The notes: generated by a model from the letters alone, not told the origin. DNA of 64,000 bases from Setophaga petechia (GCA_024362935.1 JANCRA010000033.1:7769001-7833000); one strand, 5' to 3'; shown: positions 32,901 through 39,957, counted from the first letter of the stretch. Numbers and translations are program-made.

Positions 32901-34213
32901 GGCATTCTGTAGTTTAACCCAATTCTTTATCATAATTTTAAATAGTTTTCATAGTTTAAAAAAATCGAAAGTGTGGGTGTTTTAAACAAGGCAAAATGAA
33001 GAAATTTTATTTCCAGGTTTGTTTCTAGAGCCCTGTTTCTGCCCCTTAAGCACCTGGAACTGGCAGTGTTTGCTGCACAGGCAAAAAAGCCAAATATTCT
33101 GGAAATCAGGACCTTGTGATGCTTCTCTGGCTCTGCCACTTTGAATGGATTTAGGTTTTGTCATTTTATAATACACTTAAAATTCTCTAATATTAATGTT
33201 CCTTTTTTTTTTTTTTTGTCTTTGATGTCTTAATTCTTGCAAGGGAATGTGTGGGCTCCTCTTTTGTGAAATGTGAAATTTTTATGACATGAAAATTTCG
33301 CCCTGAATGATTTTGTTTTCACTGCTGTTTAATTCCTGCTTTAATCCTATGCTCCTACAGCAAATTAAGAAGTTTTATTTTATTACAGGATTTAATTCAG
33401 AAATATGAAGGGGATCTCTCCCAGCTGTCAAAAAGATGTGAGGAAATGAAGAAGCTTTATAGCAACGTGCTGGTACATATCATATTGAAATGCAATGAAA
33501 ATAGAGCTACATTTCTTTTTTAAAAGGGAAGGAAGCAGGGGAAAGGAGTGCAAAAAATTCCCACTTGCCTTATATTTACACTGGCTGTAGGAAAAGAAAG
33601 AAAATCCCATATTTAATATGCTCAGAGATCTTAAGGAAAGGGCCAGAAATGCAGTGATGACCTCTGGAACTGGAACAATATCCTGGCCCTGGAATTCGGA
33701 TAGTTTGTACAAATTTTCTTTAATGAATAGATTCATCTATTCATTATTGATAGACTCATCTATTCAGAGCCAGAAAACTTCAGGATTTGCTGAATTTTCT
33801 CCTTTTCAGCTGGAGATTTGTGGTCCAGCCAGACAGATTAACCCAGGTTACTGAGGTGATTCAGTGATGGCTCCTTAGATCTCACTTTTATTTGGGATAT
33901 TTTGGGTCTCAGTTCCCTGGAGATTTCAGACAGCTCAAAATTTGCTTCTTCCTCCTCTTCCCCTTCTTCTTTCACCTCTTATTCCTCTTATTCTTTACAT
34001 TGACAATATGGAGGGATTTCACTTTTCTCTGCCCTTTGAATCCCATCAATCTCCTGCCTTGGCTCACCCAGGTGTGCTGAGGTTTGATATTTTTATTTCC
34101 ATTTGCAGGTGAGGTTTGGGGAGCCTGCAGACCTGGACTCCCAGGAGCTCTTTGGGTGGATTTCCTCCTTCATCTGCGAGTTCAGGAAGGCGTGTGCTGA
34201 GCTCCCACCATGA
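9451..34213 (+). CDS. PH-domain-containing formin (PHCF subtype), tandem PH + FH2
   Basis: Spliced gene. Exons: 9451-9555, 10446-10532, 11451-11624, 14040-14188, 15922-16077, 18577-18989, 19480-19642, 22118-22229, 26814-26904, 27412-27498, 29113-29265, 30612-30741, 30881-30913, 32608-32711, 33389-33472, 34109-34213; candidate first exon 739-837. All junctions are GT-AG and phases match. Residues below count the candidate exon. PH1 is about 80-167, PH2 about 187-287 (helix Trp 279), a proline-rich FH1-like stretch about 362-378, FH2 about 381-740. FH2 marks are Trp near 386 and 400, LDRKVAHNFNIFLKSF (440-455), GNHLNEKAG and GFRLSSLAK. FH2 domains form rings that nucleate and elongate actin filaments; PH domains often bind phosphoinositides. 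The protein stops just after FH2 with no visible tail. Architecture matches the PHCF subtype, reported absent from placental mammals. One frame break lies in exon 7. Orthology to PHCF is inferred from domain order. Confidence 0.88.
9842..10275 (-). mobile_element. CR1 LINE fragment(s), 3' region
   Basis: The + strand reads GGTTTGGGTTGGAAGGGACC then TTAAAGCTCATCCTGTTCCA and, further on, CTCACTCTCTGTCAGTGTGA, the complement of the avian CR1 3' end. Two overlapping pieces appear joined near 10140, as the CCATTCCC / CCATTTCCCC segment occurs twice. Confidence 0.85.
10446..10532 (+). CDS. Formin exon 3, start of PH1
   Basis: Acceptor TTTTCCAG, donor CAG|GTAACC, 29 codons, phase 0 at both ends. 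It encodes DPQDLLTGSQFNFMIYKYKH followed by YRWQKRILQ, reading as the first strands of a PH domain (basic and aromatic residues before the b1-b2 turn). An antisense CR1 fragment ends about 170 bases upstream. Confidence 0.85.
10533..11450. other. Intron, nothing recognised
   Basis: Formin intron between exons 3 and 4; AT-rich unique sequence. Confidence 0.5.
11451..11624 (+). CDS. Formin exon 4, core of PH1
   Basis: Acceptor TCTCTTGCAG, donor AAG|GTGGGT, 58 codons, phase 0 at both ends. The strands LDFSSRTIFNIEKG, FPFSQVRGCEDSDRRRF and SILFHGRQHYELEAVSLEDK alternate as in a PH barrel and run into the C-terminal helix in the next exon. This exon is GC-rich compared with its introns. Confidence 0.88.
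11709..12785 (+). mobile_element. LTR-like element with expanded AT core, copy 1
   Basis: Shares GAAAAGCAAGGCACAA, TTTGCTGGGAAT, a CTCGTATTTGGTAATA motif, CTTTGAGCAATCTCTGCCAG and a 3' end around ATAAAGTAATTAATTAGCCT with 16416-17585. The 3' part resembles the end of the other solo LTRs here (AATAAA then TCAGCCTTCTGA-like). AT microsatellite fills most of 11880-12480. Exact borders and family are uncertain. Confidence 0.6.
11861..11957. repeat. AT palindrome
   Basis: AACCAAATACGAGGTTA, about 30 TA units, then TAACCTCGTATTTGGTT. The two arms are exact reverse complements around the TA core. Confidence 0.95.
12815..13411 (+). repeat. 40-bp G-rich minisatellite
   Basis: Tandem units of GGACAGGGCAGGAGGGGTGG then GTTTGGGGTTTGTTGTGCTG, exactly 40 bases apart at 13201-13360, with longer variants that add GACCAGAGGCA. 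All three + frames stay open because of the repeat; these are not genes. Confidence 0.95.
13412..14039. other. Intron, nothing recognised
   Basis: Formin intron end before exon 5; no repeat recognised. Confidence 0.5.
14040..14188 (+). CDS. Formin exon 5, PH1 helix and PH2 start
   Basis: Acceptor TTATTCTCTAG, donor AA|GTATGA. 49 codons plus two bases; the split Lys codon is completed by exon 6. IIYLLSRVIQSN is the PH1 C-terminal helix. HEGLLDLQENTLTSTEWVK opens a second PH domain with the usual Gly-x-Leu and Trp. A GT at 14184 would give a phase that breaks the next exon, so the donor at 14189 is preferred. Confidence 0.85.
14189..15921. other. Intron, nothing recognised
   Basis: Formin intron between exons 5 and 6; unique-looking AT-rich sequence. 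Confidence 0.5.
15922..16077 (+). CDS. Formin exon 6, core of PH2
   Basis: Acceptor TCATCCCTCAG, donor CCT|GTGAGT; one base + 51 codons + two bases. CLAELREGELTLYSLGDRSP is the PH strand pattern (L..GELTLY), followed by ATIALAAGSLGL, CSPFSLHSRDQHYL. The donor site is the first unit of a 31-34-bp minisatellite that repeats the same splice-site string about ten times downstream. A downstream donor would bring in an immediate TGA at 16079. Confidence 0.87.
16074..16395 (+). repeat. 33-bp minisatellite made of the exon 6 splice donor
   Basis: Ten units of TACCTGTGAGTACAGC followed by TGAGGGGGTACCCTGGG (31-34 bases each). The first unit includes the last four bases of exon 6 and its GT donor. Confidence 0.97.
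16416..17585 (+). mobile_element. LTR-like element with AT core, copy 2 (internally triplicated)
   Basis: Homologous to 11709-12785. A module (TGTGCCAAAGTAGAATGCAA ... TTTGAGCAATCTCTGCCAG ... GATTCAGTTTAGATGTAGTG) occurs three times, near 16525, 16865 and 17345, separated by AT-rich tracts and a repeated TCTCATATTTGGTAATAC motif. Confidence 0.6.
17733..17769 (+). repeat. 30-bp minisatellite, left part
   Basis: TTGCTGCTGTTTCTGGATGA unit, cut off by the LTR at 17770 and continuing after it at 18393. Confidence 0.9.
17770..18392 (-). mobile_element. Solo LTR, family A, inserted in a minisatellite
   Basis: 623 bases bounded by TGTCGGG...CCCGACA, flanked by a perfect 6-bp duplication GCTGCT (17764-17769 and 18393-18398). 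It matches 38725-39347 and 38117-39957. In the - orientation it runs antisense to the formin gene, ending 184 bases before exon 7. No coding region. Confidence 0.95.
18393..18570 (+). repeat. 30-bp minisatellite next to the exon 7 acceptor
   Basis: Six units of TTTCTGGATGACGTTTTTCT plus GTTGCTGCTG. The last unit has diverged to TTTCTGGATGACTCTTTTCC and supplies the polypyrimidine tract of the exon 7 acceptor. Confidence 0.95.
18577..18989 (+). CDS. Formin exon 7: PH2 helix, FH1-like, FH2 start; frameshift
   Basis: Acceptor CCCTCCCAG, donor AAG|GTGAGG. From the acceptor the frame reads LRVPLSVQSSSPEAAGRLHR then EWLSLLERHC, the PH2 C-terminal helix, and then hits TGA at 18731. The next frame carries DADYEEFVVPLSEQ, an Ala/Pro-rich stretch (PPALGRAQVPPAPPALPQP) and KRTKAFHWDLVPCDK, the FH2 start. 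At 413 bases the exon is one too long for phase. No GT lies between 18661 and 18742, so a small intron is unlikely. A seven-C run at 18684-18690 is the likely site of a one-base insertion, either an assembly error or a real lesion. Confidence 0.82.
18990..19886. other. Intron sequence around exon 8, nothing further
   Basis: Apart from formin exon 8 (19480-19642) nothing is recognised here. Confidence 0.5.
19480..19642 (+). CDS. Formin exon 8, FH2 lasso/linker
   Basis: Acceptor TATTTTTAG, donor TTCA|GTGAGT; 54 codons plus one base. IQKSVWGSCD has the conserved Val-Trp of the FH2 lasso region. VNQHILLDRKVAHNF leads into the knob motif completed by exon 9 (Asn-Ile). Five cysteines (SCDPCKRKIDVCRLC and upstream DPC) are unusually dense for this part of FH2. 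Confidence 0.9.
19887..20270 (-). mobile_element. Solo LTR, GTCACAGACAT family
   Basis: 384 bases, TGT...ACA, with flanks AGCTGT (19881-19886) and AGCCGT (20271-20276), a 6-bp duplication with one change. It shares the ATTCCACAGCAGCAGATAAT and AGGAGGAAAAATCCTAA strings with the other copies in the window. Confidence 0.92.
20518..20907 (-). mobile_element. Solo LTR, CGACA subfamily
   Basis: 390 bases with a perfect 6-bp target duplication GCTCGG (20512-20517 and 20908-20913). Closest to 2381-2771; it differs from the GTCACAGACAT family by CCTCTCAGCTCCAGCAGGG and TGTCTGCGACA. Confidence 0.95.
20908..22117. other. Intron, nothing recognised
   Basis: Formin intron before exon 9; AT-rich unique sequence. 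Confidence 0.5.
22118..22229 (+). CDS. Formin exon 9, FH2 knob
   Basis: Acceptor TTTTCTCCAG, donor AG|GTAATT. It completes Asn of the conserved N-I-x-I/F-x-L-K motif and reads IFLKSFRVKPSELKDKLFII, then HEESGGLTDEQITALRR. In other formins this Ile lies in the knob that contacts actin. Confidence 0.9.
22230..23707. other. Intron, nothing recognised
   Basis: First part of the 4.6-kb intron after exon 9. A string near 23548-23585 (CACTGGAGAGTGAGAAATAC) is partly repeated near 24212-24240. Confidence 0.5.
23708..23880 (+). repeat. 31-33-bp minisatellite
   Basis: About five units of AAAATGAACCCAAGATGAAC plus CAAAATGGCCCC. Confidence 0.93.
23881..25404. other. Intron, nothing recognised
   Basis: AT-rich intronic sequence without recognised elements. 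Confidence 0.5.
25405..26465 (+). repeat. About 57-bp satellite derived from a CR1 3' end
   Basis: About 18-19 units of GATGATCCTTGTGGGTCCC - TTCCAGCCCAGAATATTCTG - TGATTATGA(A/G)(A/T)TAACAGA. The first two parts resemble the avian CR1 3' end (GATGATCTTT..GTCCCTTCCAACCC, then ATTCTGTGATTCT tail). An open frame at 25618-26172 is a repeat artefact. Confidence 0.88.
26814..26904 (+). CDS. Formin exon 10, FH2
   Basis: Acceptor TCTCTACAG, donor GAG|GTGAGA; one base + 30 codons. YLPTPKDAERYLSFKGPCSE then LHVVDQFMLE matches the FH2 pattern 'P..(E)...L..F.....L...D.F...'. A CR1-tail satellite of about 1 kb ends some 350 bases upstream. Confidence 0.9.
26905..29112. other. Introns around exon 11, nothing further
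   Basis: Contains exon 11 (27412-27498). The rest is unique-looking intron with no element recognised. Confidence 0.5.
27412..27498 (+). CDS. Formin exon 11, FH2
   Basis: Acceptor TTCTGTGCAG, donor CCT|GTGAGT; 29 codons, phase 0. MCKIPQLGQRLDLLLSIREL followed by PESIRDLEP matches the FH2 segment 'i....Rl..l.....f...v..l.p'. Confidence 0.9.
29113..29265 (+). CDS. Formin exon 12, FH2 core
   Basis: Acceptor TGTGTTCCAG, donor AAA|GTGAGT; 51 codons, phase 0. It contains FVAVLEYILAMGNHLNEKAG and GFRLSSLAK. The GN-x-hydrophobic-N and GF-K/R-L-S-S-L motifs are the most recognisable FH2 signature. Confidence 0.93.
29606..30010 (-). mobile_element. Solo LTR, GTCACAGACAT family (left of inverted pair)
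   Basis: 405 bases with flanks ACTGTG (29600-29605) and ATTGTG (30011-30016), a 6-bp duplication with one change. It contains a short GAATA microsatellite (about 29760-29795) not seen in the other copies. Confidence 0.92.
30128..30510 (+). mobile_element. Solo LTR, GTCACAGACAT family (right of inverted pair)
   Basis: 383 bases, TGTCACAGACATC...CCATCACA, flanked by TACCT on both sides. Opposite orientation to 29606-30010 and only 117 bases away. Confidence 0.92.
30612..30741 (+). CDS. Formin exon 13, FH2
   Basis: Acceptor CTCTGTTGCAG, donor GATG|GTGAGA; 43 codons plus one base. LRGRDRTFTLLHALVEQIL is the 'D.k.TLLHyLv' motif of FH2. A pair of inverted LTRs lies 100-1000 bases upstream. Confidence 0.92.
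30881..30913 (+). CDS. Formin exon 14, 33-base microexon
   Basis: Acceptor CCTTTCCAG, donor GATG|GTATGT. Two bases + 10 codons + one base encode ASMKGLSAEVD with split flanking codons. Skipping it would keep the frame (33 bases), so an alternative isoform is possible. It is supported by phase agreement on both sides and by FH2 continuity. Confidence 0.8.
30914..31382. other. Intron, short duplication only
   Basis: GAAGTGTGTCCAGGTGGTTTA is duplicated near 31107 and 31150; nothing else recognised. Confidence 0.5.
31383..31645 (+). repeat. 16-bp minisatellite
   Basis: About 17 units of GGATGGATTTTGTGG with variants (GAGAT, GTAGG, GTAGC). Confidence 0.95.
31646..32029. other. Intron, nothing recognised
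   Basis: Unique-looking sequence between the minisatellite and the LTR at 32030. Confidence 0.5.
32030..32418 (-). mobile_element. Solo LTR, GTCACAGACAT family
   Basis: 389 bases, TGT...ACA, with flanks GATCAG and GATGTG (4 of 6 bases agree). It ends 190 bases before formin exon 15 and lies antisense to the gene. Confidence 0.88.
32608..32711 (+). CDS. Formin exon 15, FH2 helices
   Basis: Acceptor CTTTTGTTAG, donor AAG|GTAAAA; two bases + 34 codons. LKKELENLIQCRRLLKPKAS then KATPQESQFCKELK fits the long helical region before the FH2 post domain. Confidence 0.88.
32712..34108. other. Introns around exon 16, nothing further
   Basis: Exon 16 (33389-33472) lies inside. No repeats recognised apart from a T run near 33205. 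Confidence 0.5.
33389..33472 (+). CDS. Formin exon 16, FH2
   Basis: Acceptor TTTATTACAG, donor CTG|GTACAT; 28 codons, phase 0. DLIQKYEGDLSQLSKRCEEM then KKLYSNVL is the FH2 'f...a...l..l......m...y..l' helix. Confidence 0.88.
34109..34213 (+). CDS. Formin last exon, FH2 end and stop
   Basis: Acceptor ATTTGCAG; 34 codons and TGA at 34211-34213. VRFGEPADLDSQELFGWISS then FICEFRKACAELPP is the usual FH2 end ('yfGe......eff..i..F...f..A'). Translation stops a few residues after FH2, so no DAD, WH2 or other C-terminal regulatory tail is encoded here. Confidence 0.9.
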   Translation: MRFGEPADLDSQELFGWISSFICEFRKACAELPP

Positions 34214-35394
34214 GAACACAATTTCACAGGGAGCAGAGGGAAGGAGGAGCCCAGAAATCAATTTTTAATTGGTTTTTCCTTTCCTGATAAGCAGCACCTT
34301 GCCAAGCTCCCCTGTGCAGCACAACACTTTGATTTTGAGAGACATTCAGCTTCAAATGTGGAATTTTATATGGAATTTACCCTGTAATATCCCAGATCAC
34401 TGCTGAGCCTCTCCATTTTGTGCTTTTGTACCTTGAGATTCCCATATATTGAAAAAAACCCACTTTTGACCTTTTATAATTTCTCTTTTCAGTCTTTTCC
34501 TTTGAATACCCCAGCTTCTGACCCAGTTTTAATTATTATTTTCATTAATCTGTATAGTGATCTAATTTCTAAAGAATACTTTAGAAATTTAAGAATACTT
34601 CAGAAATTTCTAAATTTCTAATTTCTAAATTTCTAATTTCTAAATTTCTAATTTCTAAAGACTACTTCACACATTTTATAATGAAATAAGGAGCTGTTAC
34701 CCACAGAGGAGAATATTTAAACAAAGCCTTGTTTATTTTGCTATTAAAACATTGCAAACTTGCTATGTAATGAAGAAAATATCTGGCTGAGTGTTTTATT
34801 TTGCCTTGTCCCCACTAAGCAGGATGAAAAATTAGCACTTTTTATGGAAATGTCATGTATTTGCCACAAATGCTACAGAAATTAATCAATATATCAGATT
34901 TGCATTGGCAGGAAGAGAAAAATGTCAGAGCAGCAAAATAAAAAACTGTCATGAAGCATCAAAGAATGGACATGGGAGGGAATTATCCATGGTTTTAAAA
35001 GAGGAAATGTTTCTGTTATATTTGTTGGCTTTTACATGTTTTTAATTAGAATAATTACCTGGAGCTCAATGAGTGGGAGGAGAAGGAGGCCTGGAGATGC
35101 CTAAAAAGACAAAATTGTGTGTTTAACATTAAAAGCAGAAAACAGTTGTAAAAGGGCATTGATAAAATCTGGCATTTCCCTGCCAGGTCTGCTAACAGAG
35201 TGGGCTGAGAGAAAAGTGACAATGGTTCATTTTAGGAGAGAAAAGTGACAATGGTTCATTTTAGGAGAGAAAAGTGACAATGGTTCATTTCAGGAGAGTT
35301 ATTTGATTTATTTTGGGTCGTTCTGCCCCGCGTTTGGGCTGTGATGGAAATGCTGAGCACGGAGAGGAGCTGGGGCTGAACCCCTGAAAGGTTC
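34214..35394. other. 3' UTR/intergenic, small repeats
   Basis: Includes a TTTCTAATTTCTAAA simple repeat (about 34560-34662) and three 30-base copies of GGAGAGAAAAGTGACAATGG (about 35212-35300). Nothing else recognised. Confidence 0.5.
34937..34942 (+). promoter_or_regulatory. Possible formin polyadenylation signal
   Basis: AATAAA about 720 bases after the stop codon, the first canonical hexamer noticed downstream. The 3' end could lie elsewhere. Confidence 0.25.
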
Positions 35395-36505
35395 AGGTGC
35401 CCTCACCCCTCTGAGCTGGGATTAACCCCTCTGAGCTGGGATTAACCCTTTTGAGGTGGAATTTAACCCCTCTGAGCTGGGATTAACACCTCTGAGCTGG
35501 GATTTAACCCTCTCTGAGCTGGGATTTAACCCCCTCTCTGAGCTGGAACTGAGCCCTTTTCTGAGCTGGAATTTAATCTTTTCTGAGCTGGGATTTAACC
35601 CCTCTCTGAGCTGAAATTTAACCCCTTTTCTGAGCTGGAATTTAACCCTTTCTGAGCTGGGATTTAACCCTTCTCTGAGCTTGAATTTAACCCCTCTCTG
35701 AGCTGGGATTTAACCCCTCTCTGAGCTGGGATTTAACCCTTCTGAACTGGGATTGAGCTCTCTCTGAGCTGGAGAAGGGTTCAATCTCTGAGCTGGGGTT
35801 GAGCCCCTCTCTGAGCTGGAATTTAATATTCTCTGAGCTAGAATTTAACCTCTGAGCTGGGATTTAACCCCTCTCTGAGCTGGGATTTAACCCCTCTCTG
35901 AGCTGAAATTTAACCCCTTTCTGAGCTGGAATTTAACCCTTCTCTGAGCTGGGATTTAACCCTTTTCTGAGCTGGAATTTAACCCCTCTTGGAGCTGGAA
36001 TTTAACCCTTTTCTGAGCTGGAATTTAATCCTTTTCTGAGCTGGGATTGAACCCTTCTGACCTGGAATTTAACCCCTCTCTGAGGTGGAATTTAACCTTT
36101 TCTGAGCTGGGATTAAACCCCTCTCTGACCTGGAACTGAGCCCTTCTCTGAGCTAGAATTTAACCCTCTCTGAGCTGGGATTTAACCCTTTTCTGAGCTG
36201 GAATTTAACCCCTCTCTGAGCTGAAATTTAACCCCTTTCTGAGCTGGGATTTAACCCTTCTCTGAGCTGGGATTTAATCCTTTTCTGAGGTGGGATTGAA
36301 CCCTTCTGACCTGGAATTTAACCCCTCTCTGAGCTGGAACTGAGCCCTTTTCTGAGCTGGAATTTAACCCTCTCTGAGCTGGGATTTAACACTTTTCTGA
36401 GCTGGAATTTAACCCTTCTCTGAGCTGGAATTTAACCTTCTCTGAGCTGGAATTTAACCCCTCTCTGAGCTGGGATTTAACCCTCTCTGAGCTGGAATTC
36501 ACTCT
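35395..36505 (+). repeat. About 22-bp satellite, 1.1 kb
   Basis: Roughly 50 units of CTCTCTGAGCTGGGATTTAA plus CC, with GAATTTAAC, GAACTGAGC and CTTTT variants. It lies about 1.2 kb after the formin stop codon. Confidence 0.97.
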
Positions 36506-38116
36506 TCTCCACCTCCAGCATCTCCTCTCCAGGGGTGACCCCAGGAGCTCAGGGCAGAGCCTGGCTGCCCCTGCACTCAGAATTTCAGGGTAAGGGTGAC
36601 CACCAGCCCTGCCCTGGGGGAAGGTGGGGATGGAAGAATTTTCCCATGAAAAATGTCACATTTTGGGGCTGTGCTCCCAGATACCCTCCTCAGAGGCAAA
36701 AGGAGTGAAACAGAACCAAAATTAGCACCCCTGAGACTTCTTTGACAGCAAAATCTTTGCAGAGGCAATTGAGGTGTTGAATTTTACACAGAGCTGGCTG
36801 AGTTTGCCTCAGTGATACCCACGGGATCTGCAGCTTCCACCCCTCATTCTGCCTGGGACAGGAAAATTCAATTTTCTTTAAATTCCTTGCAGCCCCATCC
36901 CATGTGCTGCCCTGTGAGCAGCTCTGGCAGATTTTGGTGTGTGTGATTGCAGCTCCAGCACCTGAATTCCCTTCATTGGCATGGGATTCATGTCAGATAA
37001 TCCTGGATCCCACTGCCACTTCCATGGCATCAGGATCCCTGCATCCCTGAGCAGCAGTTGTGATAAATGATAAATTTCATGGATTTTCAGCTCCAAAATT
37101 CTGCTAAGTCTCTTTCAGCTAAAGATTTTTTCCTTTTTTTTTTCTCATTACTTTTTTCCCCCAAGTCTTTCTTCTCCATTATTCTGTTTTACAGCTTGTA
37201 CTTGTTTTATAGCTCAGCTGGCAAGGTCTCTGCCAATTAAAAATATATCCTGCCCAGTGGTCGATAGCTGTGCCTTTGTGTGAACATCCTGGAGCATTAA
37301 ATAAAAAAAAAATTAATTAAAATTTTAAAAAGTACCTTCTTGGCATGAAGTTCTATCTCCTTCAGAGAGCACAAAGCTTTCCTATGGAGTGGGAGCTGAT
37401 TCCATTTTTCTAAATAAGCTGCTCCTTCAGTGCCTGGGAGCTTGAGAGATCCTGATTTATATGTAAAAAATAACTAGACCTTGCTTCCTACCTCATTCTT
37501 TATTTCTTAACTTATTTAGCAGAAGGCTGGGGTTTTTCAGCTCTCTTAAATTGTGTTATTGTGTTTTGGTGGCATAGAGAATAATGCTTTTTACACCTCA
37601 ACTTTTATTTGGGATGATACAGATGAGCTGCAAGTCTCCCTGTGGAAAATGCCCTTGGATTCCCTCCTCTGCAGGTGATGGCTTTATCCTGTGAAAGTCA
37701 TAAAAGCTTTGGGTGATGCTTCTCTTTTGGAAAATATCACTTTAGGAGCAATCTGACCTGCCAGAAGTGCAGTATTTTTACATCTTTATATGGATTTTTT
37801 ACATATTTTTTTCCCACAAAGCTGATTTTTGGCATATTCTGGAATATAAAATCTTAGTGAAGGTGTTATAAGAAGTTCTGGGCACTGAATTTAGTCTCAA
37901 TATTTGCCTGTGTGGAGCTGTGGCTCAAACCTGCCCTGAGTTTCCTCTGCTGAGAGCTCAGCAGTGTCAGAGCCACCGGCTCCAGGAGCAAAAGGAGAAT
38001 TCTTCCCATGGTTTGCTTCCTTCCAATGCTCATTTCTGCCAGGGTGGCAGGACAGGGAGGATAATTTCTGTATCTCCTGTTAGAATTCATGGCCTTCAGC
38101 AGCCCAAAGCTGGGCC
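36506..38116. other. Intergenic, nothing recognised
   Basis: No exon or element recognised. Confidence 0.5.
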
Positions 38117-38452
38117 TGTGCCTGGACCAGCACATCCCTGTGGCTGTCCTGAGCACCCAGACCCTGCCAGGGGCTCAGGGACCCTGCACAGAGCCCAAAA
38201 TGCCCCTGTGGGTTTGATTATGGCCCGTGGAGCAAATTACCAACCTTGGATGAAGATCAGCAAGCCACAACAGCTTAACTAGAATATTAGTGAAGTTATC
38301 ACAAGGTGGAAAAGTAAATTTTAGGGTTTTTGGTATGGGGGTTCAGGAGGCAAGATGGAGGGAACTGGGTGTGTCCAGCCTTTCTCCTTCTTCTTCTTCC
38401 TGGCCTCCATCTCCTGCTGTGATGGTGGCACTCACAGATTGGTTTAGAGTAG

Positions 38453-39664
38453 TGTTGGAAAAGAAATGAAATTTAGCAAAATATTTAATTATAGTTTAGT
38501 TATGAGTTGTGTGTGAAGTGGTTTGTTAAGAACAGTTTTGATGGTGTGTGTTGGGTTTGGTGTGTAACTTAGCAGGTAGCCTTAGGAACTTAATAAAATA
38601 ATTAAACCAGTGCAGGAAAGCAAGGAGTCTGACTGGTTTGGAGGCAGCACACAATGTGACAGGCAGAAGATTTATGATTTTGTTTGTGAACTCAGGAATG
38701 TATTACAGGGGGTTTGTCGCTCTTTGTCGGGATCATTTGTTTGTCAGAGTGACCCCGAGAAGAATTCCAGAGTCTCTTTTCCCAGCCCGGCGCTTAAAGA
38801 AGGAGTCAGAGCTCTTCAATTCTCGGTCTTAACGTTGTTTATTTTATCTTATCTGTAAAAAATTTTCTCCTGCCCTGCCGAGGTCAGCTCAGCAGGACAG
38901 TCCAGGCTCTCTGCCTGCCCCCGGGGCGGTGTTGTGTCTTTATACTAAAAACCACGTGTACAATATTTACAATTACTCCCCAATACTCATCACCTGTGTT
39001 AGACAGTGAGCTTCTACTCTAAACCAATCCCCAAGTGCCAACATCACCACAGAAGATGGAAGACAAGAAGAGGAAAGAAGAAGCACGAGGCACGCCCCGA
39101 TTCCTCCATCTTGTCTCCATAACCCCCCTGTACAGTAATCCTAAAATACATCATTCACCCTGTGATAATTTCACTAATATTCTACTTAAACTCTTGTGGC
39201 TTGCTGATCTTCATCCAAGGTTGGTATTTGCTCCACGGGCCACAATCAAACTCACAGAGGCATTTTGGGCTCTGTGCCAGGGTCTCTGAGCCCCCCGGCA
39301 GGGTCTGGGCTGCTCAGGACAGCCAGAGGGATGTGCTGAACCCGACAGCTCTTCAAGGGGAACTGTTTCTTGGATATTTTGTTATGAATTATGTGTATAA
39401 AACAGGAGCACCTGTACCAGAAATTTTGGGGCTCTGGTTTTGGGATGTGAGTCCACAGGACCCCTGGGCCCTTCAATAAAGCACTGCACAAAACTTATTC
39501 GAGTTTTGTGTCAGAGAACAAAATTTCGGGTACAGGTGCTCCTCTTTTATACACATAATTCATAACAAAATATCCAAGAAACAGTTCCCCTTGAAGAGCG
39601 ACAAACACCTTGTAATATTAATATAAAACTTATTCGAGTTTTGTGTCATTTATCAATCGGGCAA
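38453..39664 (+). mobile_element. LTR family B inserted in family A (itself interrupted, rearranged)
   Basis: Starts TGTTGGAAAAG, with flanks GAGTAG (38447-38452) and TAGTAG (39665-39670). It carries TATAAAA (39396-39402) and AATAAA (39475-39480), as expected of an LTR promoter and polyadenylation site. Part is repeated in inverse orientation at about 39520-39625. A family A LTR lies inside it. No coding region. Confidence 0.75.
38725..39347 (-). mobile_element. Solo LTR, family A, innermost element
   Basis: 623 bases, TGTCGGG...CCCGACA, with a perfect target duplication GCTCTT (38719-38724 and 39348-39353). The inverted partial copy at 39520-39625 crosses the same site with a single copy of the 6-mer. 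Confidence 0.95.
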
Positions 39665-39957
39665 TAGTAGAAGCTCACTGTCTAACACAGGTGATGGACA
39701 TTGGGGAGTAATTGTAAATATTGTAATGTAGTTTTTAGTATAAAGACATAACACCACCCCGGGGCAGGCAGAGTGCCTGGACTGTCCTGCTGAGCTGACC
39801 TTGGCAGGGCAGGAGAAAATTTTTTATCAATAAGATAAAATAAACAACCTTGAGCCCGAGAGATGAAGAGCTCTGACTCCTTCTTTAAGTGCCAGGTTGG
39901 GAAAACAGACTCTGGAACTTTCCTTGGGGTCACTCTGACAAAATAATGATCCCAACA

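Larger units (their letters stand above)
38117..39957 (+). mobile_element. Solo LTR, family A, outer element of a nest (interrupted)
   Basis: Left piece 38117-38452 and right piece about 39665-39957 together equal one family A LTR (about 630 bases) in + orientation, starting TGTGCC and ending CCCAACA. It is broken at GATTGGTTTAGAGTAG by the element at 38453-39664. Short GGCCT-like strings flank it. Confidence 0.85.

Noticed and set aside
37201..37275. tRNA-like A-box (TAGCTCAGCTGG) and partial B-box (GGTCGATAGC)
   Set aside because: Spacing is roughly right but the B-box lacks a base and no cloverleaf or acceptor stem can be drawn; at most a decayed SINE.
38117..39957. A provirus with gag/pol/env
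   Set aside because: Only LTR sequence is present; no internal retroviral coding region was seen anywhere in the window.
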